Of a DNA stretch of 64,000 bases, positions 44,654-53,178 are shown piece by piece. Source of the stretch: Streptosporangium lutulentum (GTDB taxonomy: Bacteria > Actinomycetota > Actinomycetes > Streptosporangiales > Streptosporangiaceae); contig NZ_JAUSQU010000001.1 in the NCBI RefSeq assembly GCF_030811455.1, positions 8,618,001 through 8,682,000 on the forward strand, in the 5' to 3' direction. Position 1 is the stretch's first letter, and the number at the start of each line of letters is the position of its first letter. The translations under genes and the position numbers were made by a program. A model generated the notes under the pieces. The model did no database searches and was not told the DNA's origin. It saw only the letters and a program-made list of their open reading frames with translations.

Positions 44654-44721
44654 GCGGTGATCGCATCCAAGCGGTGATCGCTTCTAAGCGGTGATCGCGC
44701 CCATGCGGTGATCGGCGGCCG
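44654..44721. repeat. Four 17-bp tandem units
   Basis: GCGGTGATCG begins at 44654, 44671, 44688 and 44705, each unit being 17 bp with a variable tail (CATCCAA, CTTCTAA, CGCCCAT). The array is non-coding and lies just upstream of the FMN reductase promoter. Confidence 0.85.
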
Positions 44722-44745
44722 GTCGCCCAGGAGGCCGCGCCCGGG

Positions 44746-44775
44746 TTGGCACGACCCGAACGAGGCTTCTATGCT
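44746..44775 (+). promoter_or_regulatory. Sigma-70-type promoter of FMN reductase
   Basis: TTGGCA (44746-44751) and TATGCT (44770-44775) are separated by 18 bp. Transcription should begin near 44782, giving a leader of roughly 28 nt before GTG 44810. The -10 element overlaps the first bases of the operator palindrome. Confidence 0.65.
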
Positions 44776-44797
44776 CATGCAATTAATGCATGAGCAT
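44771..44797. promoter_or_regulatory. 27-bp perfect inverted-repeat operator
   Basis: ATGCTCATGCA (44771-44781) and TGCATGAGCAT (44787-44797) are exact 11-bp inverted arms around ATTAA. The dyad overlaps the -10 region and the predicted transcription start, so a bound dimer would block initiation. MarR- or HxlR-type regulators bind sites of this shape. No such regulator is in the window, so it is probably encoded elsewhere. Confidence 0.75.
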
Positions 44798-44809
44798 GGG
44801 AGTGGTTTC

Positions 44810-45370
44810 GTGGATTTCCTTTTCCTGCTGGGCAGCACGCGCCGGAACGGCAACACCGAGGCACTGGCGCGGCAGGCCGCGGCGCATCTCCCCGCGGAGG
44901 TGAACCAGAGCTGGCTGCGGCTGAGCGATCTTCCACTGCCGGTGTTCGGCGACATCCGCCACCAGGGGGACGGAAGCTATCCACAGCCGGTGGACAACGA
45001 GCGTGTCCTGCTGGAGGCGACCCTCAGGGCGAGTGATCTGGTGATCGCGTCACCGCTCTACTGGTACAGCGTGTCGGCGAGTACCAAGACCTACCTCGAC
45101 CACTGGTCGGCGTGGCTTCGGGTGCCGGGGGCCGACTTCAAGAACCGGATGCGGGGGAAGACCATGTGGGCGATCACCGCGCACACCTCGGAGGACGCCA
45201 CCCGGGTGGAGCCCCTGCTCGGCACGCTGCGATTGACCGCCGACTACATGGGCATGCGATGGGGCGGAGAACTCCTCGGATACGGAAACCGTCCGGGACA
45301 GGTGCTCGAAGACGCCGATGCCCTGGCCCGCGCGCAGACCCTGTTCACATCCCGGTCAGTGCGGGCGTGA
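44810..45370 (+). CDS. NADPH-dependent FMN reductase family flavodoxin-like protein
   Basis: GTG 44810 is chosen because GGGAG (44797-44801) precedes it and because the upstream ATGs (44771, 44777, 44786) fall in the promoter/operator. The 186-residue product begins with the FMN-binding loop LLGSTRRNGNTEALAR (residues ~5-20) and has SPLYWYSVSASTKTYLDHW, the second FMN loop of the NAD(P)H:quinone/azo reductase group. It is a cytoplasmic two-electron reductase for quinones or nitro compounds, consistent with tight regulation by a small-molecule-sensing repressor. Confidence 0.85.
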   Translation: MDFLFLLGSTRRNGNTEALARQAAAHLPAEVNQSWLRLSDLPLPVFGDIRHQGDGSYPQPVDNERVLLEATLRASDLVIASPLYWYSVSASTKTYLDHWSAWLRVPGADFKNRMRGKTMWAITAHTSEDATRVEPLLGTLRLTADYMGMRWGGELLGYGNRPGQVLEDADALARAQTLFTSRSVRA

Positions 45371-45538
45371 CCCGGGAGATCCGCCTTCGAGGGTGGCGGC
45401 GCGTCCGATACCGCAGGTCGCCGCACATCCAGATGATCGCTGGCCCGAGTCCCTCCAGGACTTCTCCCATCGGGGGTCTTGCGGACCGAGGGTACGACAG
45501 ACCCCCTTTCGGGCGGTGCCGCACCGCCGTCCCCGTCC

Positions 45539-45544
45539 TACCCT
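45539..45544 (+). promoter_or_regulatory. -10 element of a probable leaderless transcript
   Basis: TACCCT ends 7 bp before GTG 45552, so transcription would start at or next to the start codon, a common arrangement in actinobacteria. No ribosome binding site precedes this GTG, which supports the idea. Confidence 0.45.
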
Positions 45545-45551
45545 GGACACC

Positions 45552-46442
45552 GTGAACGCATCCTCATCCGGCGCCGAGGGCAACGCGGAGCTCCGTGAGT
45601 TCCTGCGCTCACGCCGGGCCCGCATCACCCCGGAGGAAGCCGGACTGCCGTCGCAGCCGGGTTCCCGCCGGGTGCCGGGCCTGCGCCGGGAGGAGGTCGC
45701 CCAGCTCGCCGGGGTGAGCATGGACTACTACGTCCGCCTGGAGCGAGGCCGCAACGGCAACGTCTCCGAGGCGGTGCTGGACGCCGTCGCCCGCGCCCTG
45801 CGGCTGAACGACACGGAGCGCGGCCACCTGTTCGCCCTGGCCAAGCCCGTCCGCACCAAGCCCCGGCCGATGCCGCCGCAGCGGGTGCGGCCCGGGCTCC
45901 GCCGCGTGCTGGAGACCCTGAGCGACACCCCGGCCCTGGTCATCGGCCATCGCCTGGACGTCCTGGCCACCAATCGCCTGGCCCGCGTCCTGTACACCGA
46001 CTTCGACGCGCTGCCGCACCGCGAGCGCAACATGGCCCGCTATCTCTTCCTCGACGAGGCCGCCCGCGAGCTGTACGTCGACTGGGAGGGGGCCGCCCGC
46101 GGCACCGTCGCCTCCCTGCGCCTGTACGCCGGGCGTCACCCCCACGACCTCCGGCTCGCCGAGCTGGTCGGCGAGCTCTCCCTGCGCGACACGGACTTCC
46201 GCCGCTGGTGGGCCGACCACAACGTCCTCCGCCGCACCCACGGCACCAAGAGTTACCACCACCCCCTGGTCGGCGGCCTCGTCCTGGACTACGAGGCGTT
46301 CGCCCCCTCCGGCGACCCCGAACAGCTCCTCGGCATCTACACCGCCGAACCCGGCTCCCCGTCCGAGCACGCCCTGCGCCTGCTGGCCAGCTGGACCAGC
46401 GAACCCGCCACCGGGGTGGCGGCGCGCCCGGATCGAGGCTGA
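45552..46442 (+). CDS. XRE-family regulator with MmyB-like domain (second copy)
   Basis: This 296-residue protein has the same architecture as the one at 17994: a helix-turn-helix (GLRREEVAQLAGVSMDYYVR, about residues 38-57) and an MmyB-like domain (TPALVIGHRLDVLATN, HERNMARYLFLDEAA, YAGRHPHDLRLAELVGELSL). GTG 45552 gives the expected N terminus and may be leaderless. Its target is unclear: the FMN reductase lies upstream on the same strand and DinB genes follow. Confidence 0.87.
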   Translation: MNASSSGAEGNAELREFLRSRRARITPEEAGLPSQPGSRRVPGLRREEVAQLAGVSMDYYVRLERGRNGNVSEAVLDAVARALRLNDTERGHLFALAKPVRTKPRPMPPQRVRPGLRRVLETLSDTPALVIGHRLDVLATNRLARVLYTDFDALPHRERNMARYLFLDEAARELYVDWEGAARGTVASLRLYAGRHPHDLRLAELVGELSLRDTDFRRWWADHNVLRRTHGTKSYHHPLVGGLVLDYEAFAPSGDPEQLLGIYTAEPGSPSEHALRLLASWTSEPATGVAARPDRG

Positions 46443-46466
46443 CGCCGGACGTAACGGAAGATCGGG

Positions 46467-46970
46467 CTATTCGCCGGTGACGCCGTCGATCCGCTCGCGC
46501 AGCAGGTCGGCGTGGCCGTTGTGCCGGGCGTACTCCTCGATCATGTGGACGAGGATCCAGCGGTGGGAGCAGTCCTGCCCGTGGCGCTGCCGCTTTCCGA
46601 CGGCGTCCAGCGGCACCTCGGCCGAGAGCCTGCGGGCGTGCTCGATCTCGGCCTGCCAGGTGGCGAAGGCCTCCTCGGCGGAGGCGGTGTCCACGTCGTT
46701 GAACTCGGCGTCGGGATCGTCGGTTTTGTAGAGGAGGGGAACGTCCTCGGCGTTGAGCACGCGGCGGAACCAGGCGCGCTCCACATGCGCCATGTGGCGG
46801 ACCAGGCCGAGCAGCGACAGGGTCGACGGCGGCACGGGGCGTTCGCGGAGCTGCTTCTCCGAGAGCCCCGCGCACTTGACGGCCAGGGTCTCGCGGTGCC
46901 AGTCGAGCCAGTTGTTCAGCATGGCGCGCTCGTCACCGAGGAAGGGGGGAGGCACGCGGTTATCGGTCAT
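46467..46970 (-). CDS. DinB superfamily protein
   Basis: The 167-residue protein (ATG 46970) is a four-helix DinB/DUF664-type bundle: MLNNWLDWHRETLAVKCAGL, LVRHMAHVERAWFRR and HRWILVHMIEEYARHNGHAD contain the three His that ligate the metal in this family. Many actinobacterial members are mycothiol-dependent or of unknown function. It converges with the XRE gene and diverges from a second DinB gene. Confidence 0.82.
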   Translation of the reverse strand: MTDNRVPPPFLGDERAMLNNWLDWHRETLAVKCAGLSEKQLRERPVPPSTLSLLGLVRHMAHVERAWFRRVLNAEDVPLLYKTDDPDAEFNDVDTASAEEAFATWQAEIEHARRLSAEVPLDAVGKRQRHGQDCSHRWILVHMIEEYARHNGHADLLRERIDGVTGE

Positions 46971-47151
46971 AGGGCACGATCCTTCCACCCGCGAGGCGGC
47001 GTCCGGCCGCGGCCTCGGCGCGCCGGCTCCGCCTCGCGATCCCCGAGAGCGAACGGTTCGGTCGCGGCGAGCCCGCCGCGACCCGACCGGGTGATCCGGG
47101 CCGGTGAAAAACGGCTTTCCGGGTGGGCGGACGATGTGCCATGGTTTGCCG

Positions 47152-47676
47152 ATGTCCGCATCCCGTGGTGACGTCCTGCGCTGGCAGTTCGACCTGACCT
47201 GGTCGCTGCTGGAACTCCATCTGCCGCGGCTCGAACAGGAGGACTTCCTGTGGGAGCCCGCGGCCCACTACTGGACGGTGCGTCCGGGCGACGGCGGGTG
47301 GGTGCCCGACTGGGAGGAGACCGAGCTCGATCCCATTCCGGTTCCCACGATCGGATGGGTCACCTGGCACATAGGCTGGTGGTGGAGTGTGACCATCGAC
47401 CACGCGCAAGGACGGACGCCGCGGGAGCGGGAAGAGATCAGATGGCCCGGTGACGGGAAGGCGACCGTCGAGTGGTTGCGCGGCCTTCGCGTGGAGTGGC
47501 TGGAGGTGCTGGAACGGCTCACCGAGGCCGACCTGGACGCCACCGCGCCCTTCCCATGGCAGGACAGCCCCGAGCTGACCGTCGCCCACATGATCGGCTG
47601 GGTGAACGCCGAACTGATGAAGAACACCGCCGAGCTCGGCCAGCTCCGCTTGCTGCGCGCGGCCTCCGCCGGGTGA
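47152..47676 (+). CDS. DinB superfamily protein (second)
   Basis: The ~174-residue protein contains LEQEDFLWEPA, TIGWVTWHIGWWWSVTIDHA and SPELTVAHMIGWVNAELMKN, in which His residues occupy the DinB metal-ligand positions. ATG 47152 is one of three in-frame starts (also 47134 and 47104); none has a strong ribosome site. It is transcribed away from the other DinB gene (46970) over a 181-bp shared promoter region. The two are only distantly alike. Confidence 0.78.
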   Translation: MSASRGDVLRWQFDLTWSLLELHLPRLEQEDFLWEPAAHYWTVRPGDGGWVPDWEETELDPIPVPTIGWVTWHIGWWWSVTIDHAQGRTPREREEIRWPGDGKATVEWLRGLRVEWLEVLERLTEADLDATAPFPWQDSPELTVAHMIGWVNAELMKNTAELGQLRLLRAASAG

Positions 47677-47753
47677 GACGGGATCGACGGGATCACAGCC
47701 GTGACCCCGTCGGAAGGTGAGCGGCGGGCAGGGGCTCCGAAACCCACGCCACC

Positions 47754-47796
47754 GGCGTCGACCAGGGCGCGGCACTCCCCGCCCCTGGTCGACGCC
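47754..47796. terminator. Bidirectional terminator between convergent genes
   Basis: GGCGTCGACCAGGG (47754-47767) and CCCTGGTCGACGCC (47783-47796) are perfectly complementary over 14 bp with a 15-nt loop. The hairpin lies between the DinB stop (47676) and the stop of the minus-strand sigma-partner gene (47803). Confidence 0.75.
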
Positions 47797-47802
47797 TCAG
47801 GT

Positions 47803-49182
47803 TCAGGAGCCCGGAACGCGGATGCCCGCGACGATCCTGTCCAGCTCACCGGCCAGTTCGGGACTGACCTTGACGTGAACGGCGACGCCCGGGGCCACCC
47901 AGAAGGCTCCCCGCCGGCCGTTCGGGTCGGTGGTCCATATCCCCACGGGCGCTCTTCCCACCGGGGCGGACTGCCGCTTCTCCCCCAGCAAGAACTCGTC
48001 GAGCCACTGGCTGGTGTGCAGGACCCCACCCCGGGCCACGGTGACCTCAACGTCGCCTCGACTGCTCGACCAGCGATCGATCGTCGCGCTCCATCCGCTG
48101 CCGAACCGCATGTTGCTCCCGGGCGTCGTTCGCTGAGAACCGGGGGGCAGGTAGGTGACGCCGACTCCGTCGACCGGTTCGCCGGGTACGGTCGCCGGTT
48201 CGGCGGGAACGATGCCGTCCACGATCCTGTCCAGTTCGGGGGCCAGGGGCCGGCTGACGGCCAGGAGGTACCCGAGCCCCTGCTTCTCCACCCACAGGCG
48301 CACGTGCGCCTGACGCTGGTCGGGGTCGTCCAGCGTGGCACTGTATCCAGGTTTCCCCCGGACCTTCTCCGGGGTGCCGCCGGACAGCCGCTGATGGGTT
48401 CCGGCCCAGGCGAGCAGCGTCTGCGAGTCCTCGGCGTCCGCTCCGCGCACGGCCAGCAGCCGCATCGAGACGTCGTTCCCGCTCCACCGCATCTGGGTCC
48501 AGGAACCGTTGGCGGAGGCGGGCCCGTCCAGGTGCAGGCCGGCGGGGAGGTAGGTGAGGAGCAGGCCCTCGAAGGCACCGCCGGTGCGGCCCTCGGGTTC
48601 GAGGCCGTCGGCGACGGCCCGGAGGTCGCTCCGGTGCCGGGTGCCCACGGTGACGCGCAGGACCAGGTCCGGCCGCTCCACCCAGACCAGGTCGTCGTCC
48701 GCGAGTGTGGTGAGCCCCGGGCGCCCGCGAACCAGGGCGCCTCCTCGCAGCGCGCCGGAGGACTCCTTGAGCCTGGCCAGCATGACCTCGGGATCTCCGA
48801 GCTCCAGGACCGGGGGACGGTAGACCGTGACGAGGACCTCGTCGTCTCCCGAGCCCCAGGTCGCCCTGGTCCCCGGAAGGCCCCCGTCGCGGACCTTCTC
48901 CTGTTCGGGCGTGCCGAGGCCGGAGGGGAGGTATCCGACCTGGACGCCGTCGACGACGGCCGGCGGGGTGGGAGCGGCCACATCGCTCGCCTGCCCTCCC
49001 AGATAGGCGGGTACGGCCACCGCCACGGCCGCGATCGCGGCGGCCACGGCCAGTGCCGTCAGGTGGGATCTCCTGCGCCGGCGCGCGCGCCGCGTCACCT
49101 GGTGGGCGAGGTCGGGCGGGGCGCCCAGGGCGGAGGTCTCCTCGATCATCGCCTGCCGGAGTTCGCTCTCAAGGTTCGACAT
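47803..49182 (-). CDS. Membrane protein with three tandem modules, probable partner of ECF sigma factor
   Basis: The 459-residue protein starts at ATG 49182 (GGAGG site) and overlaps the sigma gene by 14 bp. Residues ~1-40 are a cytoplasmic region ([20 protein letters not shown]), followed by one membrane helix (LTALAVAAAIAAVAVAVPAY). The exterior is three related modules of ~125 residues. Each opens with a strand such as GVQVGYLPSGL, GLLLTYLPAGL or GVGVTYLPPGS and closes with LRAVADGL, LDRIVDGI or LDRIVAGI. I do not recognise the module. The gene position is that of an anti-sigma or sensor protein, but the short N-terminal part lacks a zinc-finger (ZAS) motif. Confidence 0.78.
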   Translation of the reverse strand: MSNLESELRQAMIEETSALGAPPDLAHQVTRRARRRRRSHLTALAVAAAIAAVAVAVPAYLGGQASDVAAPTPPAVVDGVQVGYLPSGLGTPEQEKVRDGGLPGTRATWGSGDDEVLVTVYRPPVLELGDPEVMLARLKESSGALRGGALVRGRPGLTTLADDDLVWVERPDLVLRVTVGTRHRSDLRAVADGLEPEGRTGGAFEGLLLTYLPAGLHLDGPASANGSWTQMRWSGNDVSMRLLAVRGADAEDSQTLLAWAGTHQRLSGGTPEKVRGKPGYSATLDDPDQRQAHVRLWVEKQGLGYLLAVSRPLAPELDRIVDGIVPAEPATVPGEPVDGVGVTYLPPGSQRTTPGSNMRFGSGWSATIDRWSSSRGDVEVTVARGGVLHTSQWLDEFLLGEKRQSAPVGRAPVGIWTTDPNGRRGAFWVAPGVAVHVKVSPELAGELDRIVAGIRVPGS

Positions 49183-49687
49183 GGGGCAACGCCTCCTCAA
49201 GGAGATCGGCGCCGATCAGGGCGCGCAGACGGGCCAGGGCCTTGGACGTCTGGCTTTTGACCGTTCCGACGGAGCAGCCCAGGATCCCGGCGGCCTGGGC
49301 CTCGGTCAGGTCCTCGAAGAAGCGCAGGACCAGGACCGCCCGCTGGCGAGGCGTCAGGGCGCGCAGACCGATCATCAGGATCTGGCGGAGTTCGACGCCG
49401 GCCAGGGTGTCGGGCGCCGGGGTGTCGGGTGGCGCGTGGGTGGAAAGGATCTGCAGGATCGCCTGGCGGCGGGCCCGGCTGATCGCGGTGTTGACGATGA
49501 TGCGGCGGACGTAGGGCTCGGGGTCGCTGCCCTCGCGCAGGCGGCCCCAGTTGCGATAGGCCTTCTCCAGCGCGCTCTGCAGGACGTCCTCGGCCTCGTC
49601 GCGAGACCGGCACGTGAGGTGAGCGATCCGGAACAGGCTGGTTCCCCGTGCCGCGACGAATTCGGTGAACTCCTGATGGCTGCTCAC
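49169..49687 (-). CDS. SigE-family ECF sigma factor
   Basis: Sigma-2 ([32 protein letters not shown]) and sigma-4 ([40 protein letters not shown]) match the actinobacterial SigE-type ECF group. GTG 49687 is favoured for GGAG 8 nt upstream; ATG 49717 would add ten residues. The product is about 172 residues. It is translationally coupled to the membrane protein at 49182, its presumed signal-transducing partner. The region upstream carries 34-bp tandem repeats. Confidence 0.87.
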   Translation of the reverse strand: MSSHQEFTEFVAARGTSLFRIAHLTCRSRDEAEDVLQSALEKAYRNWGRLREGSDPEPYVRRIIVNTAISRARRQAILQILSTHAPPDTPAPDTLAGVELRQILMIGLRALTPRQRAVLVLRFFEDLTEAQAAGILGCSVGTVKSQTSKALARLRALIGADLLEEALPHVEP

Positions 49688-49740
49688 GCGGCTGTCTCCG
49701 GTCTCATACCCGTCCATACGCCCGGCCCCGGCAAAGGGTT

Positions 49741-49876
49741 GCCGGTATCACGTCCCGCGCCCGGAAAGCGGACCGCCGGTATCGCGTCCCGCGCCCGGAA
49801 AGCGGACCGCCGGTATCGCGTCCCACGCCCGGAGAGCGGACCATCGGTATCGCGTCCCGCGCCCGGAGAGCGGGCC
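49741..49876. repeat. 34-bp tandem repeat, four units
   Basis: GCCGGTATCGCGTCCCGCGC-like units start at 49741, 49775, 49809 and 49843 and differ by only a few bases (AAAGCGG or AGAGCGG tails). The array is non-coding and lies immediately upstream of the SigE-type gene, on the 5' side of its possible start sites, where an autoregulated promoter is expected. Confidence 0.9.
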
Positions 49877-49995
49877 GCCGTGGCACCGCTCACCCACCGC
49901 GTCCGCCCCTTCGGGAGCGCCCGGTGAGGTGGCGAGGCCGCAGGTGGGTACGTAGGGGAAGAAGATCTCATACGTGCCTGACCGGGGGAGGGCCG

Positions 49996-50739
49996 ATGCT
50001 GGGATTGCCTGACGGGGTTCGCGGGTGCCTGTTCGACATGGACGGGGTGCTCACCCGCACCGCGACGGTGCACGCCGCCGCGTGGAAGTCGGCGTTCGAC
50101 GAGTTCCTGCGGGGATGGGCCGGCCGGACGGGAAACCCGTTCGTGCCGTTCGACGCGGTGGCCGACTACGACCGCTACGTCGACGGGAAGAAGCGGCTGG
50201 ACGGGACGAGGAGCTTCCTGGCCGCGCGTGGCATCACCCTGCCCGAGGGGTCGCCGGACGATCCGCCCGACGCGCTGACCCTGCACGGGGTGAGCAACCG
50301 GAAGAACACGCTCGTACAGGCGATCCTGGACAGGGACGGCGTGGAGGTGTTCCCGGGCTCGGTCCGGTACGTCCAGGCCGTCCGGGACGCGGGGTTGCAC
50401 AGGGCCGTCGTGTCGTCGAGCGCCAACACGGCGAAGGTCCTCGCCGCCGCGGGGCTCGCCGAGCTCTTCGAGGCGCGGGTCGACGGCGTGGTGGCCCAGC
50501 GGCGGGATCTCGCGGGCAAGCCCGCACCGGACATGTATCTCGCGGGGGCCGAGGCGCTCGGGCTCAAGCCCTCCGAGGCGGCGGTGTTCGAGGACGCGCT
50601 GGCGGGGGTGGCGGCCGGCCGCGCGGGGAGGTTCGCCTTTGTCGTCGGCGTCGACCGGGCCGGGCAGGCGGACGCGCTGCGCGAACACGGTGCGGACGTC
50701 GTGGTCAACGACCTCGCCGAGCTGCTGGAGCCTCGATGA
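49996..50739 (+). CDS. Beta-phosphoglucomutase family HAD phosphatase/mutase
   Basis: ATG 49996 follows GGGGGAGGG. The 247-residue HAD protein has [20 protein letters not shown] (nucleophile and acid Asp, motif I), [12 protein letters not shown] (motif II Ser), [16 protein letters not shown] (motif III Lys) and [15 protein letters not shown] (motif IV acidic pair). Coupling with a GH65 phosphorylase 50 bp downstream indicates beta-phosphoglucomutase: beta-glucose-1-phosphate to glucose-6-phosphate. The cap insertion between motifs I and II is of normal size. Confidence 0.9.
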   Translation: MLGLPDGVRGCLFDMDGVLTRTATVHAAAWKSAFDEFLRGWAGRTGNPFVPFDAVADYDRYVDGKKRLDGTRSFLAARGITLPEGSPDDPPDALTLHGVSNRKNTLVQAILDRDGVEVFPGSVRYVQAVRDAGLHRAVVSSSANTAKVLAAAGLAELFEARVDGVVAQRRDLAGKPAPDMYLAGAEALGLKPSEAAVFEDALAGVAAGRAGRFAFVVGVDRAGQADALREHGADVVVNDLAELLEPR

Positions 50740-50797
50740 TCTTTAATCCGCCGGTCGTCGTCGACGACCTCGCCGAGCCGTTGGAGGCATGATGATC
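50698..50797. repeat. Imperfect ~43-bp direct repeat at the mutase/GH65 junction
   Basis: The 3' end of the mutase gene (50698-50740, ACGACCTCGCCGAGCTGCTGGAG shown here only as its first half ACGACCTCGCCGAG) recurs 56 bp later (50754-50797), ending TTGGAGGCATGATGATC. The second copy supplies the ribosome site and start of the GH65 gene. The spacer and start region therefore look like a duplicated mutase tail. Confidence 0.75.
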
Positions 50798-53149
50798 CGT
50801 CATCCCGCCTTCACCGTCGACCCCTGGGCCGTGCGGGAGCACAGCCTCAACCTGGACGTGCTGGCGCAGACCGAATCGGTGTTCGCGCTGTCCAACGGGC
50901 ACATCGGCCTGCGCGGCAACCTCGACGAGGGCGAGCCGTACGGGCAGCCGGGAACCTACCTCAACTCGGTGTACGAACTGAGGCCGCTGCCGTACGCCGA
51001 GGCGGGCTACGGGTATCCCGAGTCAGGGCAGACGGTGGTCAACGTCACCAACGGCAAGCTGATCCGGTTGCTGGTCGACGACGAGCCGTTCGACGTGCGG
51101 TACGGCACGCTGCACGAGCACGAGCGGGTCCTCGACCTGCGCGCAGGGACCCTGACCCGCCGGGCGCACTGGAGCTCTCCGACCGGAGGCGAGGTGCGGG
51201 TCACCTCCACGCGGCTGGTGTCCTTCACCCACCGCGCGGTGGCCGCGATCCAGTACGAGGTCGAGGCCGTCGGCCGGCCGCGGGGCGTGGTCGTGCAGTC
51301 CGAACTCGTCGCCAACGAGACCATGGAGTACGCCGGCGACGACCCGCGCGCGGCCGCCGTTCTGGAGTCGCCGCTGGTTCTGGAGGAGAACGTCTCGACG
51401 AAGGACGGAATGGCGATCATGATCCATTCCACCCGGGCCAGCCACCTGCGGGTGGCTGCCGCCATGCGCCACGAGATCGACGGTCCCGAAGGGACGCGGG
51501 TCGTGACCGAAGGCTTCGGCGACGTCGGCCGGGTGACCATCGCCACGCGGCTGAAACCCGGCCAGAAGCTGCGGATGGTCAAGTTCTTCTCGTACGGCTG
51601 GTCGGCCAAGCGGTCCCGGCCCGCCATGCACGACCAGGTCGTCGCCGCGCTGGCGGCCGCCCAGCTGGTCGGCTGGGAGGGGCTCCGCGCCGACCAGCGG
51701 GAGTATCTCGACGAGTTCTGGGCCGGCGCCGACGTGGAGGTCGAGGGCGACGCCGAAGTACAGCAGGCCGTCCGCTTCGGACTGTTCCACGTGCTGCAGT
51801 CGGCCGCGCGGCTGGAGGATCGCCCCATTCCCGGTAAGGGGCTGACCGGGTCGGGCTACGACGGACACGCCTTCTGGGACACCGAGATCTTCGTGCTGCC
51901 GGTGCTCACCTACACCCACCCCAGGGCCGCCGCCGCCGCGCTGTCGTGGCGGAAGTCGATCCTTCCGATGGCGGAGGACCGGGCCGTCCAGCTCGGGCTG
52001 CGCGGGGCCGCCTTCCCCTGGCGGACCATCAACGGTGAGGAGTGCTCCGGCTACTGGCCCGCCGGAACCGCGGCGTTCCACGTCAACGCCGACATCGCCG
52101 ACGCGGTCACCCGTTACGTCGACGCCACCGAGGACACCCGGTTCGAGTGCGAGATCGGCCTGCCGCTGCTCGTCGCGACGGCCAGGCTGTGGTGCGCTCT
52201 CGGCCACTACGACGCCGACGGACGGTATCGCATCGATGGGGTCACCGGCCCCGACGAGTACAGCGCCGTCGCCGACAACAACGTCTACACCAACCTGATG
52301 GCCCAGCAGAACCTTCGCGAGGCGGCCGAGGCCGTCACCCGCCACCTCGACCGGGCGGAGGGGCTCGAAGTGACCTTGGAAGAGGCCGCCACGTGGCGTA
52401 ACGCGGCCACCGCGATGTTCGTCCCCTACGACGAGCGGCTCGGCGTGCATCCCCAGAGCGAGGGGTTCACCGAGCACGCGGTCTGGGACTTCGCCGCCAC
52501 CAAGCCGGACCAGTACCCCCTGATGCTGCACTTCGCCTACTTCGACCTCTACCGCAGGCAGGTGGTCAAGCAGGCCGACCTCGTGCTGGCCATGCACCTG
52601 CGCGGTGACGCGTTCACGCCCGAGCAGAAGGCCCGCGACTTCGCCTACTACGAGGCGCTGACCGTCCGCGACTCGTCGCTGTCCGCGTGCACCCAGGCGG
52701 TGCTCGCCGCCGAGGTGGGGCAGCTCGACCTCGCCTACGCCTACCTCGGGGAGGCGGCGCTGATAGACCTGGACGACCTGGAGAAGAACACCGTCGACGG
52801 GGTCCACATGGCGTCGCTGGCCGGGACGTGGATCGCGCTGGTGGCCGGATTCGGTGGGATGCGCGCCGGTCGGGGGCAGATGTCCTTCTCCCCCAGACTG
52901 CCCTCGGGCCTCACGCGGCTGGCCTTCGGGATGCGGTACCACGGTCGCCTGCTACGGGTCGGCGTCACGCCACGCGCGGCGACCTACCGGCTCCTGGAGG
53001 GCTCGCCCCTCACGCTGACCCACTACGGCGAGGAGTTCACGATCGTCGAAAAACCGGTCACCCGCCGGATCCCCAAGGCGTCGGTGCCCACGTTGAGGAT
53101 CCGCCAGCCACCCGGCCGCGAGATCACCCCTCGCCGCCCGAACCGATAG
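50789..53149 (+). CDS. GH65 glycoside phosphorylase (maltose/trehalose/kojibiose type)
   Basis: The 786-residue protein has the three GH65 parts: an N-terminal beta-sandwich (ESVFALSNGHIGLRGNLDEG), an (alpha/alpha)6 barrel (GLTGSGYDGHAFWDTEIFVL, GAAFPWRTINGEECSGYWPA, YRIDGVTGPDEYSAVADNN with catalytic acid Glu490) and a C-terminal sheet. It splits an alpha-glucoside with phosphate to beta-glucose-1-phosphate, which the adjacent mutase uses. The disaccharide (maltose, trehalose, kojibiose or nigerose) cannot be told by eye. ATG 50792 may be the true start because GGAGG is only one base from ATG 50789. It is cytoplasmic, with no signal peptide. Confidence 0.9.
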   Translation: MMIRHPAFTVDPWAVREHSLNLDVLAQTESVFALSNGHIGLRGNLDEGEPYGQPGTYLNSVYELRPLPYAEAGYGYPESGQTVVNVTNGKLIRLLVDDEPFDVRYGTLHEHERVLDLRAGTLTRRAHWSSPTGGEVRVTSTRLVSFTHRAVAAIQYEVEAVGRPRGVVVQSELVANETMEYAGDDPRAAAVLESPLVLEENVSTKDGMAIMIHSTRASHLRVAAAMRHEIDGPEGTRVVTEGFGDVGRVTIATRLKPGQKLRMVKFFSYGWSAKRSRPAMHDQVVAALAAAQLVGWEGLRADQREYLDEFWAGADVEVEGDAEVQQAVRFGLFHVLQSAARLEDRPIPGKGLTGSGYDGHAFWDTEIFVLPVLTYTHPRAAAAALSWRKSILPMAEDRAVQLGLRGAAFPWRTINGEECSGYWPAGTAAFHVNADIADAVTRYVDATEDTRFECEIGLPLLVATARLWCALGHYDADGRYRIDGVTGPDEYSAVADNNVYTNLMAQQNLREAAEAVTRHLDRAEGLEVTLEEAATWRNAATAMFVPYDERLGVHPQSEGFTEHAVWDFAATKPDQYPLMLHFAYFDLYRRQVVKQADLVLAMHLRGDAFTPEQKARDFAYYEALTVRDSSLSACTQAVLAAEVGQLDLAYAYLGEAALIDLDDLEKNTVDGVHMASLAGTWIALVAGFGGMRAGRGQMSFSPRLPSGLTRLAFGMRYHGRLLRVGVTPRAATYRLLEGSPLTLTHYGEEFTIVEKPVTRRIPKASVPTLRIRQPPGREITPRRPNR

Positions 53150-53178
53150 GGAAGACCACGGCGGGTCGCCGCGGACGG

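Noticed and set aside
47803-49182. Canonical zinc-binding anti-sigma factor (ZAS)
   Set aside because: The cytoplasmic N terminus lacks the HxxxCxxC motif.
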